64,000 bases of DNA from Notospermus geniculatus (GCA_002633025.1 NMRB01000478.1:109531-173530); one strand, 5' to 3'; numbered from the stretch's first letter, positions 1-10,955 are shown. Notes: a model not told the origin generated them from the letters alone. Translations and numbers: made by a program.

Positions 1-19
1 TCTAGCATTCTCCTTACAG

Positions 20-2002
20 TGGCCTGGTCACACCGAGTGGTTTAACATCAATACCTGCCGGCATGGAAACACCTGATATGATAGAGTTGAGGAAGAAAAA
101 GATAGAAGATTTGATGGAGGGCGGTGAAACGCCTCAGTTGTATCAAGTACTGCCAGAAAAGAAGGCTGCCGTTGGGGCGCAGGCCATGATGGGATCAGCA
201 CATATGTATGATATGTCAGGGGTATGTATTGCTCTTCAGTATGGCCAGAGTGTTGCGGTAATTTCCTCCAAATAATTGCTGTCCAAGTTAAAACTGCCAC
301 TTTGCATGATTGGAGTTCTACAGCAGCAAACAGGCAGTCTCTTATGGACATAGTAAAGAGTGGAGTGGTGGTGATTCCTTATTGATGTAACATATAATTG
401 GTCTCGAAATGTGGGTTTTATGTTATTGTAGATACATCCAATTTCTGGATGTAACTTGTGTACAGATTAGTTGATATTATTCTTTTTGTTATTGCTAGGT
501 TCCGGCTGGTCCTCCCAGTAAAAAACAAGATTCACGAATCACAGAAGGTGTCGAGGTGGCGCTCAATCCCGAGGAGTTGGACATGGACACTGCAGCGATG
601 CAGGCCAAGTACGACGAGACAATGAGGGAGCAACAGTCACAGATCGAGAAAGAGGATCTCAGCGATATGGTGGCCGAGCATGCGGCTAAACAATCCAAAG
701 TAAGTGACTGGGGTTGTGCTTTTATTCTTAGTAAAGGAAACTGGTTGTTATCATCTTACTCTATATTACAATACAAGGACTGGTTTTTGTCAGAGTCCAA
801 CTCATGACCTCCTTACTCTAAGCACTCCATGCCTTGGCTCTTAAAGGAGTTCGACACCGAAGTTGTAAACACTCACTCACTGGTTCTCTATCCACGGACG
901 CCTGCGGTGCTGCCACCTATTGTCGGTGATATGTACTGACGTAAATATCGTGAGTGAGTTGCATCGGACCGGGAACCAGTCTAACGATCACGGGTGCTGC
1001 CACCTGCACGAAGGAATAAAACTAGTTTGCCGACCATATTTGTAAACAAACCAGCTTGTTCGCAACTTCGGCGTCTAACTCCTTTAAAGCAGTGTGAAGT
1101 GTGTTGCAGTTGTGAACTAGTGATATATTCTCCCAAAAGAAGGAAGCACTGTGGTCAGAAAACACAATTCTGAACTTTTTTTGTTCAATAGATGGAAGCA
1201 CTGTCGTATGTGATCACACGGAACAATTATGAATTAGTAAATTGGCTACTGACCTACTTTTCTTGGCACTCAGCTGCGATCATAGATATAATCAACGTAC
1301 TTTGATTCTGATGAATATAACTGTAATAGCAAGAGCTTCATCCCGTGATTGAAGCTCTGGAAGGACGTTCTGACCTAGTGAATCACCATCACCCAAATCA
1401 TTTTTTCCGTTTATTACTCAAATATTTATTCTAATTGGGTAATCATGGCAATCATGGTGGAATGAGTACCCAGTGCTATGGACCCACTGTCATTCCAAAG
1501 TAGGCCACTTGTATCAATTAACTCTTATGGTGCCAGCATTATGATCAGGCAATTTTCAGTACTGTTGAGTGCCAAGTGAATAGGAAAATTTGGAGGAAGG
1601 TCGCTAGGTAGGAAGCTGATATGATATGATAACCTTTAGTACACTTACTTTAGTGTCGTTTACCGGTATATCATGAAAACTTCTAGCTGTCTGTGGGTTC
1701 ATGCAAAAATCTGTCTTGAAAGATGTTTCAAAACATGACCATAGACTGTTCTGTTTCAGAACGAGAGGTCTTGTGCTTCCAATAGTTATTGATGGACGGA
1801 GGGCTAACTCTTGTAGATTGTACATGTATGGCTTTATGTTTCTAAGAAAAGTCTCTACTAGGCGTAACTGCAGCCTATTCCCTTACAGTTTGTACATGTA
1901 GGCATAATACTCATCTCCTGTTTGGTATCTTTACAGAAACGAAAGAAACAGCAACAAGACAGTGGTAAAGCTGCCAAGAAGTACAAGGAATTCAAGTTCT
2001 AG
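20..2002 (+). CDS. SF3B2: Splicing factor 3b subunit 2, C-terminal exons (partial)
   Basis: Three coding exons are seen: 20-221, 499-699 and 1937-2002 (stop TAG). All are phase 0, with acceptors TTACAG, TTGCTAG and TTTACAG and donors GTATGT and GTAAGT. The gene enters the window from the left, so only the last ~156 residues are present. They run from GLVTPSG and METPDMIELRKKKIE through ETPQLYQVLPEK, MMGSAHMYDMSG and EKEDLSDMVAEHAAKQ to the basic tail KKYKEFKF. This is the conserved C-terminus of SF3B2 (SAP145), a subunit of the SF3b complex of the U2 snRNP that helps anchor U2 at the branch site in the nucleus. The reading frame is intact across all three exons. Identification is by recognition of the family C-terminus and is very secure; the missing N-terminal part lies upstream of the window. 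Confidence 0.96.
841..1087. mobile_element. MITE-like element in SF3B2 intron
   Basis: The ends are inverted repeats of about 24 bp: TTAAAGGAGTTCGACACCGA on the left and its near-perfect complement ending CTCCTTTAA on the right. The 247-bp interval has no coding capacity. It sits inside the SF3B2 intron 700-1936. The family is not recognised. Confidence 0.6.
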
Positions 2003-2304
2003 TTACCAGAGTGTGGTTATGGACAATTATCTACCGTTCATCTGGCTGGAGCATGTATAGATGAAGACAAGTTCAGGATTTTTTGCTCGGATGACCTTAC
2101 AACTTTTCACTACCTATCAATGATAAAGACGTATTGAGTGTTGATTGGTCTTGTTATCAACTGCACCTTGTAAAGCCAAAGTTCTATCTGTGTAAGACAT
2201 CTTTATGGCATAATCATGTAGGACATCAGTGCTACGTTGATCGACTGTTCCACGTCAAGTTTGTGGATCATGATACGTGTTTATGTACATGTCGATGGAA
2301 TAAA
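2003..2304 (+). other. Probable SF3B2 3' UTR with poly(A) signal
   Basis: Non-coding sequence follows the SF3B2 stop codon, and the first canonical AATAAA is at 2299-2304. The transcript end is inferred from the signal only. A second AATAAA-like site lies near 2877. Confidence 0.5.
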
Positions 2305-2393
2305 TTTTACTTATTCAACATCTTTGCTTTTGATTTAATTGATGGTTCTTATCCAATCTTCCTATTTTCTCTCTGGCAAATCTTTAGTATCCA

Positions 2394-2595
2394 GGTGATA
2401 ATGCAATAATTAATCTGTCAAAATTTCAGGCAAACCCAAGAAATCAGAGATGATGTAACCCTATAACCCAGGACAGATGGATTCAGAATGAATTTTTGTT
2501 TCCCGGTGATGATATAATAACTGATCTTTCAAAATTTCAGGCATTACCCAGAAATCAGAGGCGATATAACCCAGGGCAGATGGATTCTGAAATTA
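2394..2595. repeat. Two diverged tandem copies (~110-bp period)
   Basis: Segments 2412-2490 and 2523-2595 are diverged direct copies. Both contain TCAAAATTTCAGGCA, then AGAAATCAGAG, then CAGATGGATTC. No gene is seen; the stretch lies 3' of SF3B2. Confidence 0.6.
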
Positions 2596-2599
2596 CGAT

Positions 2600-4595
2600 C
2601 CCTATGAATAACTTTGGGATTGGATATTCAGTGTCACTGGGTGACCAATGGAGAAGTCAGCATGATTTACTTGAAATATATACCAGTACTCTCGATACCT
2701 TTTGTCTCTGTACGTGATATCTCCATGCACAGCCTAACATTCCAACATGGTTGCAATGCACTGTATCAAACAGAGAACCAAATGTCGAAATGGCATTACT
2801 CTCCCTGACTTGCTCCTGCTAAGCAATCAAACAACACATATTTATATACATGCATTTTATTTCTTTTCAGTTACGTAATAAATGTACAGTGTATATAAGC
2901 AGATAAAATAGAGATGAAATACTCCAGAGTATTCTTCTAGTCAAATTACCCACTTCAAGAGAAATGCCATGATTAATTCTATCTTTCAACTGCAAACAAT
3001 ACACATGTACATTGTATATTAAGCAGACAATTTCCGTAATTCACTTCAACGTTTCAGCAGTACAAATATCTGTTTGCTGGAAGAATGAGAGATTTTACAA
3101 ATCTGGACGATGAATATTCAATATCACTCTAAAATTCATAAACTGGTAATATGTTGTGCATAGAAACTTTAAATTTACTGAATACTGACTTCTTGGTTCA
3201 ACTCTAAAATATAGTCTGAGTGTATTGTTCAAACACATGACACAAGTGCAAATACAGAGATTCCATTGTTCATGTACAGAAGTGCAATAGAAAATCAATT
3301 AGAGTGGTGACCTTTGTGGATGAAAAGATCTCTTACAAAATACCGGTAATCCCTAAATTGGGATAAAACCTCCAAAACATCTTCAGAATTGTAAGGAATG
3401 AAAATAATCACTCCCCAGAGAAGAGAACCCCTGGGAACATGCTGCTGTTTTGAATCTCCTCATTGTACTATTGTACATGCAGGAATCGTTACAGTTGGTG
3501 TCATATATGATCTTTTCAACAACAGCACTTTGAAAATATTTTTTATGGTAGCAAAAGATGAGCTAAACCACTGAATAGAACGACCTACCTAAACTTCAAC
3601 AAGCTGGAATAATATGAACACCTCTTTGTCAATCTCAATAAATAGCCTACAAAGAAGAGCTACCTTTAATGTCATGCATGCTTCTAATAAAATATGTAAA
3701 AAGTAGAACATTCAAATAGTAGTCAGAATATATAGGTCACTCTCTTGTATGCGTAATATGAGAAGTTATGTGATATCCAATTAAATGATGCAAAATCAAG
3801 TTAATCTATTTCAAGTAAACCTCTATTGCCTCATGCTCTGCACCGAGCTGTTTGCAATGTGGAAATACACCAAATGTCATTGGTTTGGGGTAGCATTTGC
3901 CAGGTTCTTAGCATTTTCCCTGTTTTCAATATTCAGCGTACAGCATACAACTACATGGTAAAGAGGGATATAATATACCGGTACATGTAGTGATTTAACT
4001 TCGCTTCAAAACTTTTTTTTGAGATGGCAGTACACCCGGTACTGTCCACAGCTGACACCAGGATACAATACGGGTATTGTATTGAGAGGCAAGTGCCAAA
4101 TGGCATTATCAACTCTACACACAATATTGGGTGAGGTAATGTACAGTAGAAGAAACCAGCATCCCGGAGAAATCGAAGTGAGTTCTCCCCTCTGTCACAT
4201 GAAGAATGTAGGGATCAACCCGAGTGTTGATCCCAGCCGTCATCAATCAAACCAAGGGTTTAAAAGTGTGAAACAAACTTATTCATTGAATAATGCGTAA
4301 AAACTTGAAACGTAAAGCGACTAGGGATCTTAGAATTTTTCTCAAACACCCTCTGTCCTCAAAGGGTTATATCAGCAACACTAAAAACAGTAACACTGAC
4401 ATATTAATTCTTATGAGAAAAGTAGCCATGGTCCCTATAAATGCTGAGAATCAACTTGCCTCATGATTGTAATCTGACCCTATACTTCTAGTGATGCACA
4501 AACTTTTTAAAGAACAATGAAACACATGCGTGTTCGATCACTTGCGCCTTGCTTGGAAAAGCTCGGATATTGCGCATTGTGGAGCATGCGCAGTG
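2600..4595. other. Intergenic, no gene recognised
   Basis: This is AT-rich intergenic sequence between the SF3B2 3' end and the dispanin cluster. It contains a composite palindrome TACCGGTACATGTA at 3976-3989 (see findings). The short open frames here have no family resemblance and no exon-like splice context. Confidence 0.5.
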
Positions 4596-4596
4596 A

Positions 4597-4708
4597 GGCC
4601 GAGTAAACGAACGATGTCACGCCTGTTTAAAGTAAAGTGTCATGGCGTCTATGAAGGGCCAAGTAAATGAACGGTCTCGCGCTTTGCTCTAGTAAAGTGG
4701 CATGGCGC
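4597..4708. repeat. Short imperfect direct repeat
   Basis: Two ~50-bp units, near 4597-4646 and 4657-4708, share the pattern GAGTAAA-GAACG-TCTCGCG followed by AGTAAAGTGKCATGGCG. The origin is unknown. Confidence 0.45.
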
Positions 4709-5175
4709 CATAGCATTTACTCTTTCTCCATTGGCTGAATCGGATTTGCTGCCATCTTTTCCCGAAGTAACTGGCTCAGGGGGAGGGAGTTCGTAGCGCC
4801 CAGGGCAACAGGCCCGACTTGGAGAACTTCCGGTAAATAAAATGCTGTCGTGCCAGACCGGCGTAGGCGCGAGTAAGAAATTGGCCATGCTATTTATCAT
4901 GAACACAGAGAAGGATCCCTCTGGTCCTCTTGCGAACATTTCCCTCTGTTCTACGAACATAACAGCAATCCCTATACCGGTTATTCCTTATAGAATAAGA
5001 TACATTACAGCAAATTTATTGCTTGACTAGGTCAGTTAAGTGTTCAGTAACTTATGGTACAGGTGTTGTATGTCAGCTCCCTTGACCCATTGGCATAAAA
5101 TCTCATTGCACAGAACTCTTCCTTGGCTGTGTTCCCATTCAAACATGCAGTTGTAAGAGAGCATCAGTTCAAGTA

Positions 5176-5353
5176 CAGTGGAACCTCTCTATTAAGGACA
5201 CCTTTGGGACTGACAAATGCTGTCCTTAATTGAGAGGTGTCCTGATTATAGAGGTTGAAATGAATAGAAATCACCAGTTTGGGACTGAACATTGGTGTCC
5301 TGATTACAGAGGTGTCCTCCTGGCAGAGGTGTCCGTTAAGGGAGGTTCCACTG
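5176..5353. mobile_element. 178-bp Tc1/mariner-type MITE with TA duplication
   Basis: Inverted ends CAGTGGAACCTC and GAGGTTCCACTG are flanked on both sides by TA (5174-5175 and 5354-5355). The duplicate block has the empty site with one TA at 5951-5952, so the exact boundaries and the TA target duplication can be read directly. The internal sequence carries repeated GAGGTGTCC motifs. TA duplication is the hallmark of Tc1/mariner transposition. Relics of the same family are seen near 12640-12780 and 22699-22896. Confidence 0.88.
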
Positions 5354-5356
5354 TAC

Positions 5357-5681
5357 TTATATGGGCCGTGGCAGAACATTAACAGCAAATGTCAATACCA
5401 AGACAGTGCCCACAAGTGCCAGGGTCAACACGAGGCCTACAATACTGAATATACACGCATGACGTCCTCGCCGACGGGCTTCCTCAAGACGATTCCGTTG
5501 CTTAGCACCACGTGAGAGGAGTGACGCAGCCAGGGCCATGGAACCACACCAAAGGTTACAGAAAATGCAGCTGAGAATTGATGGGATGAGGAAATCTCGT
5601 GGTGCTCGTTCCACCTGAGTTTGGACAACAAGAGGCTGGACTTCTGCTGGTGGGTTTCCCTCACCACCTGCTTGCGGTGGC
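5357..5681 (-). pseudogene. Truncated CD225/dispanin copy
   Basis: This is a second, incomplete copy of the dispanin gene at 5954-6379. The last ~108 residues, from the proline-rich linker through the CD225 region with CIFCNLWCG and the two membrane segments to the same C-terminus LPRPI, are the same as in the intact copy. The N-terminal 33 or so residues are missing because the sequence stops at the single N next to 5682. Beyond the N, the sequence is the 3' flank of the other copy, not the start of this gene. It may be a real broken duplicate or an assembly artefact; the missing part could lie in an unsequenced gap. Confidence 0.75.
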
Positions 5682-5953
5682 NCAGAGAAGGATCCCTCTG
5701 GTCCTCTTGCGAACATTTGCCTCTGTTCTACGAACATAACAGCAATCCCTATACCGGTTATTCCTTATAGAATAAGATACATTACAGCAAATTTATTGCT
5801 TGACTAGGTCAGTTAAGTGTTCAGTAACTTATGGTACAGGTGTTGTACGTCAGCTCCCTTGTCCCATTGGCATAAAATCTCATTGCACAGAACTCTTCCT
5901 TGGCTGTGTTCCCATTCAAACATGCAGTTGTAAGAGAGCATCAGTTCAAGTAC

Positions 5954-6379
5954 TTATATGGGCCGTGGCAGAACATTAACAGCAAATGTCAATACCAAGA
6001 CAGTGCCCACAAGTGCCAGGGTCAACACGAGGCCTACAATACTGAATATACACGCATGACGTCCTCGCCGACGGGCTTCCTCAAGACGATTCCGTTGCTT
6101 AGCACCACGTGAGAGGAGTGACGCAGCCAGGGCCATGGAACCACACCAAAGGTTACAGAAAATGCAGCTGAGAATTGATGGGATGAGGAAATCTCGTGGT
6201 GCTCGTTCCACCTGAGTTTGGACAACAAGAGGCTGGACTTCTGCTGGTGGGTTTCCCTCACCACCTGCTTGCGGTGGCGGCACTGGCTGATAGTAATGCA
6301 TTGGTATAGAAGCTTGTCCGCCAGGATACTGGGGTGGTCCTTGATACTGCCATACTGCTGGTGGATGTGGGTCAGACAT
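5954..6379 (-). CDS. CD225/dispanin family transmembrane protein
   Basis: This is a 141-aa single coding exon starting at ATG (MSDPHPPAV) and ending LPRPI. Residues 1-45 are rich in Pro, Gln and Gly. Residues ~65-90 form the first, intramembrane-type hydrophobic segment with the double cysteine motif CIFCNLWCG. A basic loop (KQRNRLEEARRRGR) follows, and residues ~112-135 are a second membrane helix. This two-segment layout with a conserved central loop is that of the CD225/dispanin superfamily, which includes the IFITM proteins. Members are small endomembrane or plasma membrane proteins; IFITMs restrict membrane fusion, but no specific function can be assigned here. A 3' splice acceptor (TTTTAG) lies ~15 bases before the ATG, so a non-coding 5' exon is likely upstream at higher coordinates. 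Confidence 0.88.
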   Translation of the reverse strand: MSDPHPPAVWQYQGPPQYPGGQASIPMHYYQPVPPPQAGGEGNPPAEVQPLVVQTQVERAPRDFLIPSILSCIFCNLWCGSMALAASLLSRGAKQRNRLEEARRRGRHACIFSIVGLVLTLALVGTVLVLTFAVNVLPRPI

Positions 6380-6765
6380 CTCACCTGGCTCCTAAAATGA
6401 ACAACAGAATAGCATTCTAATCACTGTTTCAAAAACAAAACAAATTCTAATCTAAAGCAGATGTAAACAATCCAGATTTTGATATGTTGAATCAGGCACA
6501 GACCAGGCCACAGACAGATGAGATAGGCCTATTCTATTGGCCTAGGCTACTTACATGGACCATATCGTCATATGCCCTGTATGTTGGCGATGACATCATT
6601 ATATTATGCCTGAAAGGAAAGAAAAAGCTGACAGTATACAATACAACCTAGCCCATATTCAGTTTACGGGAGTTACCAGGTTATGGTGACCGTTATTGTC
6701 CGCCACAACAACCCATGAGGACTCCCAGGCCAGCTGACCTCCGCCTGCTCTGCTGAGATCGAGCA

Positions 6766-6931
6766 CAGGTGCCTGGAGGACTGTCACCAAATGGATTAAA
6801 ACACACCAGGACGAGTACGGTAAAACTCGCTAGGGGTCATCGCCGGAGGCAATGCAAGCTACGACTCTTTGCGAGTTTTACACCTCCTGTCGTGTTTATA
6901 ATCCTTTTTGTGACAGTCCTCCAGGCACCTG
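6766..6931. mobile_element. MITE-like hairpin element
   Basis: The outer ends are inverted copies of CAGGTGCCTGGAGGACTGTC, on the left from 6766 and in complement on the right ending 6931. The complementarity continues imperfectly for ~70 bp, including AAAACTCGC near the centre. There is no coding capacity. Confidence 0.65.
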
Positions 6932-6934
6932 CTG

Positions 6935-8380
6935 TGGATATCGAGAGAGCCAGTGGCTGATCCACCTCGCTTCGGCATGTTCGGTCCTCGCTCAATCCAA
7001 AAACACGGGGGTGGGCCTTCAACTGTGCTGTTTCATTTTACTAATGCTAAAAAGCCAAAAAGAAACAGCAAAAACAAGTACACTGTACTGGCAACATGTG
7101 TAATGTGTACATCCTTCAGTGCATGCATATTGGCCACAATATACAGTAGCCTACATTGTATACCAATAATGCAGTCAGAAAAGGAGTGAACATTGTTGTC
7201 ATTTTCTCTCCTTGTTATCAGGTTGTAGTCAACACCGATCGTCAAAAACGGAGCTTCAACATCGAAAATGAATTATTAACTTACTAGAGCGCGAAAATAT
7301 GACAGAAATTTGGCCGTCTGAAGTTCTTCTTCCGAAGATACTGCGGATGCTATCATGAAGCCCAAAACAGCCTACGCCATTACTGGTCCACTCTCCGTGG
7401 CAGAGTTCACCCACTCACTTCTCTGGAGAGTTGTTGCTCGTCCGACCTAGGGACGAGGGTAGGTAGCCTGGTCTCCTTCTCTCGAGCGCTGCGAGGGCGT
7501 AGGACTAGTCTAGCGCGCCGCTATGCCCGGGAAGCGACCGGAAGAACAAAATGTGATTTAAGTCATCATTCAGTTGATTGAAGGAATAACAACTGAATAC
7601 GATGAATATGAAAATCTTTTTATTTCTTCCATCTTGTACGTACAATGATGCCGAAAAAAGGCGGGAATTTCTGAAACTGGTGCCCGATCCTGACAGTGTT
7701 GGCTTAATCTTGGAGAAATTATAGGCCCCTAATTCCTCCAAGGCTTAACCATTGCCGTGCACGTCAACGGTGGGAATTTTCGGTCAGATCACTCGTGAAA
7801 AAAATGATACGCCCATCCAGAGCTGATTTCATTGTTTACAGGCCTATGCCTACCGTACTTTGAATTTCGAACCGCAGCGCAGTCCATGTTATTACTATGC
7901 TCTTCCTTCTACCGACGTCTAAACGGGTTGGGAGGGCGTCAGTGCCAAAGCGAATGGTGAGCAAGCACAGAAGAGAATCGGCCACCAGTCAGGTATCTGT
8001 GCATTTATGTTATACAATCAATCTTTGTTTCCTGTGCATGACCCTATACGTTGGTGTGATACGTCAGAGAGGAGTATAGTAGGCGACAGAGGCTACTTCT
8101 ATTTACATACATCTGATCATCTAACAGTACATTTTCTGGTCGCCCAAATGTCAGTCGATTTCTTCAATCAATCATATACAATATACTTGAGATCATGGTT
8201 TCGCTTTTTGTTCCTCTGAAAAGTTCTGTGTGGTAGGTAGGATGTTCTTCCAATAGATGACCCTCTTGCAATAATCGTGCACTATATATACAATGGGTGA
8301 AGGCTAAATAGGACGGTGTATTAACTAGGCTAATCTGGCCATAGGCTTGCTAGTTCCAAAGGGTAGTCAACCAGGCTGAA
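6935..8380. other. Intergenic / upstream of dispanin, no gene recognised
   Basis: This stretch lies between the intact dispanin and the next one. It probably contains the promoter and non-coding 5' exon(s) of the 5954-6379 gene, but no specific promoter element can be supported. The short open frames have no family resemblance. Confidence 0.4.
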
Positions 8381-8382
8381 TT

Positions 8383-9226
8383 TTACGCCTTTTTAGCCGC
8401 GGCCGTCCCTCCAGTCATTACTATGGAAACGACAACGATGATAATAATGGCTGTGATCACAAACGACACAATAGCCAAGATTCCAGCATTGCGACCATGT
8501 CGTTTGGACTCCTTTATTTGTCCACCCTTGTAGTGGCGGATGGATGAAATCGACGCCAGGATCGCCATCAGACCGATAAACGGGTTGATCAAACAGCAGC
8601 AGACGGTCAATGGTAAGTAATTGGCCGGTTGTGGTTCCAATGGAGGGCTGTCGCTGTCTGGAAGGAGCTTCTTTTCCAAGGTGACGGCCATGGTGCTGGT
8701 ATGCTCGTTGAAGGTCACCTCGGACTCGATGTACCGATGATGTTGGTCCACGTCCTTGGACGTCACTTGGATCGCACTATCCGTGGGCAATGTCCACTGG
8801 AAGAAGACAAATAGTGAAAGTAGTTTTGGACAACCACGCCCAGGAATGAAAAATTCGGGTCCGACGAAATGTTCTCTGAAGCCAAGCGCACATTTGCGAC
8901 AAAACTCAATACGTTAGGGGTGTCTGTTAAAATCGACTGACCTGGCTGAATTACGAGTCGACAGCGTTGGGTCAGTCGACTTTAAAAACACCCCTAACAC
9001 ATTGAGTTTTGCCGCAATGGGTGATTTCAAAGTTGGTGTTAACACGGTGTTTACAATGCTTTAATGCATTGTAAACACCGTGTTAACACCAACTTTGAAA
9101 TCACCCAATGTGCGCTAGGCTTTACAGTGGTTAACTTACGTCCGTCAAGTGTGAAGAAGCCCTGTCTCCATTGGCGTTATCGGCATAGGATCTCGGGACG
9201 AGGGAATCCGCAGAGTTAACCGACAT
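8383..9226 (-). CDS. CD225/dispanin family transmembrane protein, second gene
   Basis: Two minus-strand exons are seen: 9226-9140 (ATG to donor GTAAGT, 29 codons, MSVNSADSLVPRSY...) and 8796-8383 (acceptor CTTCCAG, stop TAA). They join in phase 0 to give 166 aa. Residues ~75-105 contain the CD225-type first hydrophobic segment with the cysteine run TVCCCLINPF. A basic loop (IKESKRHGRNAG) and a strongly hydrophobic second helix (AIVSFVITAIIIIVVVSIVM) follow, and the tail is KKA. It is diverged from the 5954-6379 protein but has the same topology. The first exon has its own acceptor-like CTAATAG immediately before CCG-ATG and is open through it, so it could also be internal to a longer transcript starting near 12388. 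The function is not assigned beyond the family. Confidence 0.8.
8879..9122. mobile_element. Double-hairpin MITE in dispanin intron
   Basis: The terminal inverted repeats are AAGCCAAGCGCACATT (left) and the complement of AAGCCTAGCGCACATT (right). Inside are two separate hairpins. One is built on CTCAATACGTTAGGGGTGT (left arm) and its complement ACACCCCTAAC-CATTGAG. The other is a near-perfect ~45-bp arm pair centred near 9060, with GGTGATTTCAAAGTTGGTGT as the outer left part. The element lies wholly in the intron between 8797 and 9139. Confidence 0.75.
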
Positions 9227-9333
9227 CGGCTATTAGAGGAGAAATAAACAAACATGTATATTAATTGAATATTGAATTAGTGTACCCAGTTTTAGCGAAA
9301 ATATCATACCGTGGAGAGATCAATACTCTTTAA

Positions 9334-9475
9334 AGCAAGGTTCATAGGCACACGGAATTGGTCCGATTCAGGTCCGCAAAAAATCTATCAAATGGACTTC
9401 AGCGTTGTCGTATCCGGAAAACTAGGGGCAAACGGACTGGAAACGGATCGGATCCGTGTGCCAATGAACCTTGCT
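9334..9475. mobile_element. 142-bp MITE-like hairpin
   Basis: The ends AGCAAGGTTCATAGGCACAC (left) and TCCGTGTGCCAATGAACCTTGCT (right; at most one mismatch in the core) are inverted repeats. The interior is GC-skewed with repeated TCCG/CGGA words. It abuts a larger inverted-repeat element that starts at 9475. Confidence 0.65.
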
Positions 9476-10420
9476 TAAAGCTGACGTGAATGAACAAAAA
9501 CTGGAGATTCCAGCTTTGAAAAAGACCACCACGCCACGGTGGTGGTCAAGAGAAATACAAACGACCATAAGGCACTTTCAAAACACCTCCAGAACATGAT
9601 AGACTACCAGCATATTTGGTGGCGCCACTGTATTCTCCATGAGTCTGTCAATGGAGTAACATCGAGCGATGGCGTCCCGATGACGTCAGCAGGTCGAAGG
9701 CGTTATGTTCTTTCGGAACCAGAGAGGAAAGTTGATCACCATTCTATAGTATTCACTTCTTGTTGACATTTATGGTGTTATCCAAGCACCAGTTGAAAAC
9801 ATTTATGCATTCAAAAACAATACAACACTCATTTGACGTACATCAACGTCATCAGATATCATTACATATACGTTGCGGAAAATTCTTATTTTATTCCTTT
9901 GGCCATAATTACCGTAATCAATTAAATATTCTTTCTACAAATACACACACATCGCGCAAGTCATGCATGTATTACTGCTCAGACCAAGTACATTGCATTT
10001 CTGTGAAAATATATTCAAATAACGAAACTATGGCCAAAGAAATCAAATAAGATTTATATGCAACATGTTTGCAATGATACCAATTGGAGTTTCTGAAACT
10101 CAGACGAGTGGTGTATTATTTGTTGATGCCGAAGTTTTCGCCATTGTACCATATATATCAACTGGGCGCAGACACTAAAGAACCCTGACCAACCTCATAC
10201 TCGGTTCCTACGGATCGTACCGGTACTAAGTCTATCAGGCTCTGTCACTAAGACACTATCTCTTGATGTGTCCCGAATGAAAGCCTGAGACTGAATACAG
10301 TGGCGCCACCAAATAGGCCGGTAGTCTATCATGTTCTGGAGAAACTCCGAAGGGCGTTCGCACTTCTGTAGACCACCATACTGTGGCGCTGTGGTTTTTG
10401 TTCATTCACGTCAGCTTTAA
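9475..10420. mobile_element. ~0.95-kb non-autonomous DNA transposon
   Basis: The termini are inverted copies of TTAAAGCTGACGTGAATGAA. Imperfect complementarity extends ~155 bp inward: CCAGAACATGATAGACTACC and TTTGGTGGCGCCACTGTATT near 9592-9636 recur inverted near 10290-10342. The internal ~650 bp shows no transposase. This is probably a deletion derivative of an unrecognised DNA transposon. Confidence 0.65.
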
Positions 10421-10744
10421 GAAGGGCAGGGCACTTGTTTGAAAGAGCGCACCTTCGAGATTGAAAAGAGCACTCACTCCGAAGGATGACCTAAGCCAAC
10501 AGAAATTCAATACTACCTTTGTATTAAGCCTTGGAAAAAAATGTCATGAGCCTTGGTTCAAGTGTATCAGATCAACCAATCTGACAATGTTTGTCCTATC
10601 CAAACGCACCAAAATGGTAGATTGCATAATCTCTATATACTTCAAAAATGGGCAGGGTGCATTTGACAGAGTTCAAAATGAGGGCAGGCAGCATTTTGTG
10701 ACTTTATAAACGGCGGGGTGCTGCGCCCCTCTAGCGAGGGTATT

Positions 10745-10955
10745 GGTCCATATTCATAAACAAAGTGTGATAGTTCTTTTGTGTTGAACAAAGGATAAGT
10801 GTCACACTTAGACTTAAGCAGTTTTATGAATATGGGCCCAGGGTCCATATTCATAAACATACTTTAGTCAAAGTGTGATACTTTAATCTTTTGTGCTGAA
10901 CAAAGGATAATTAGTGTCACAGATAGACTTAAGTAGTTTTATGAATATGGTCCCA
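10745..10955. mobile_element. Two adjacent hairpin MITEs (GGTCCATATTCATAAA family)
   Basis: Two hairpins, ~10745-10838 and ~10841-10955, each open with GGTCCATATTCATAAA and close with its complement TTTATGAATATGG(G/T)CCC. The loop is AACAAAGGATAA. Related copies are at 11419-11552, 18697-18780 and 19055-19160, so this is a multicopy family. Confidence 0.7.

Larger units (their letters stand above)
4906..6279. repeat. Duplicated block around dispanin gene, joined at a single N
   Basis: Sequence 4906-5681 is repeated as 5684-6279 with only scattered substitutions. The first copy carries an extra 178-bp element (5176-5353) that the second lacks. The copies are separated by a single N at 5682-5683. 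The block includes the dispanin 3' flank and most of its coding exon. It may be a genuine tandem duplication, or two haplotype contigs placed head to tail during scaffolding. Confidence 0.85.

Noticed and set aside
4649-4960. 103-codon minus-strand frame near the dispanin copies
   Set aside because: The start lies in the duplicated non-coding flank and the composition is not protein-like.
9539-10709. Open frames inside the 0.95-kb element as a possible transposase
   Set aside because: Short, unrelated to known transposases, and without a DDE pattern.
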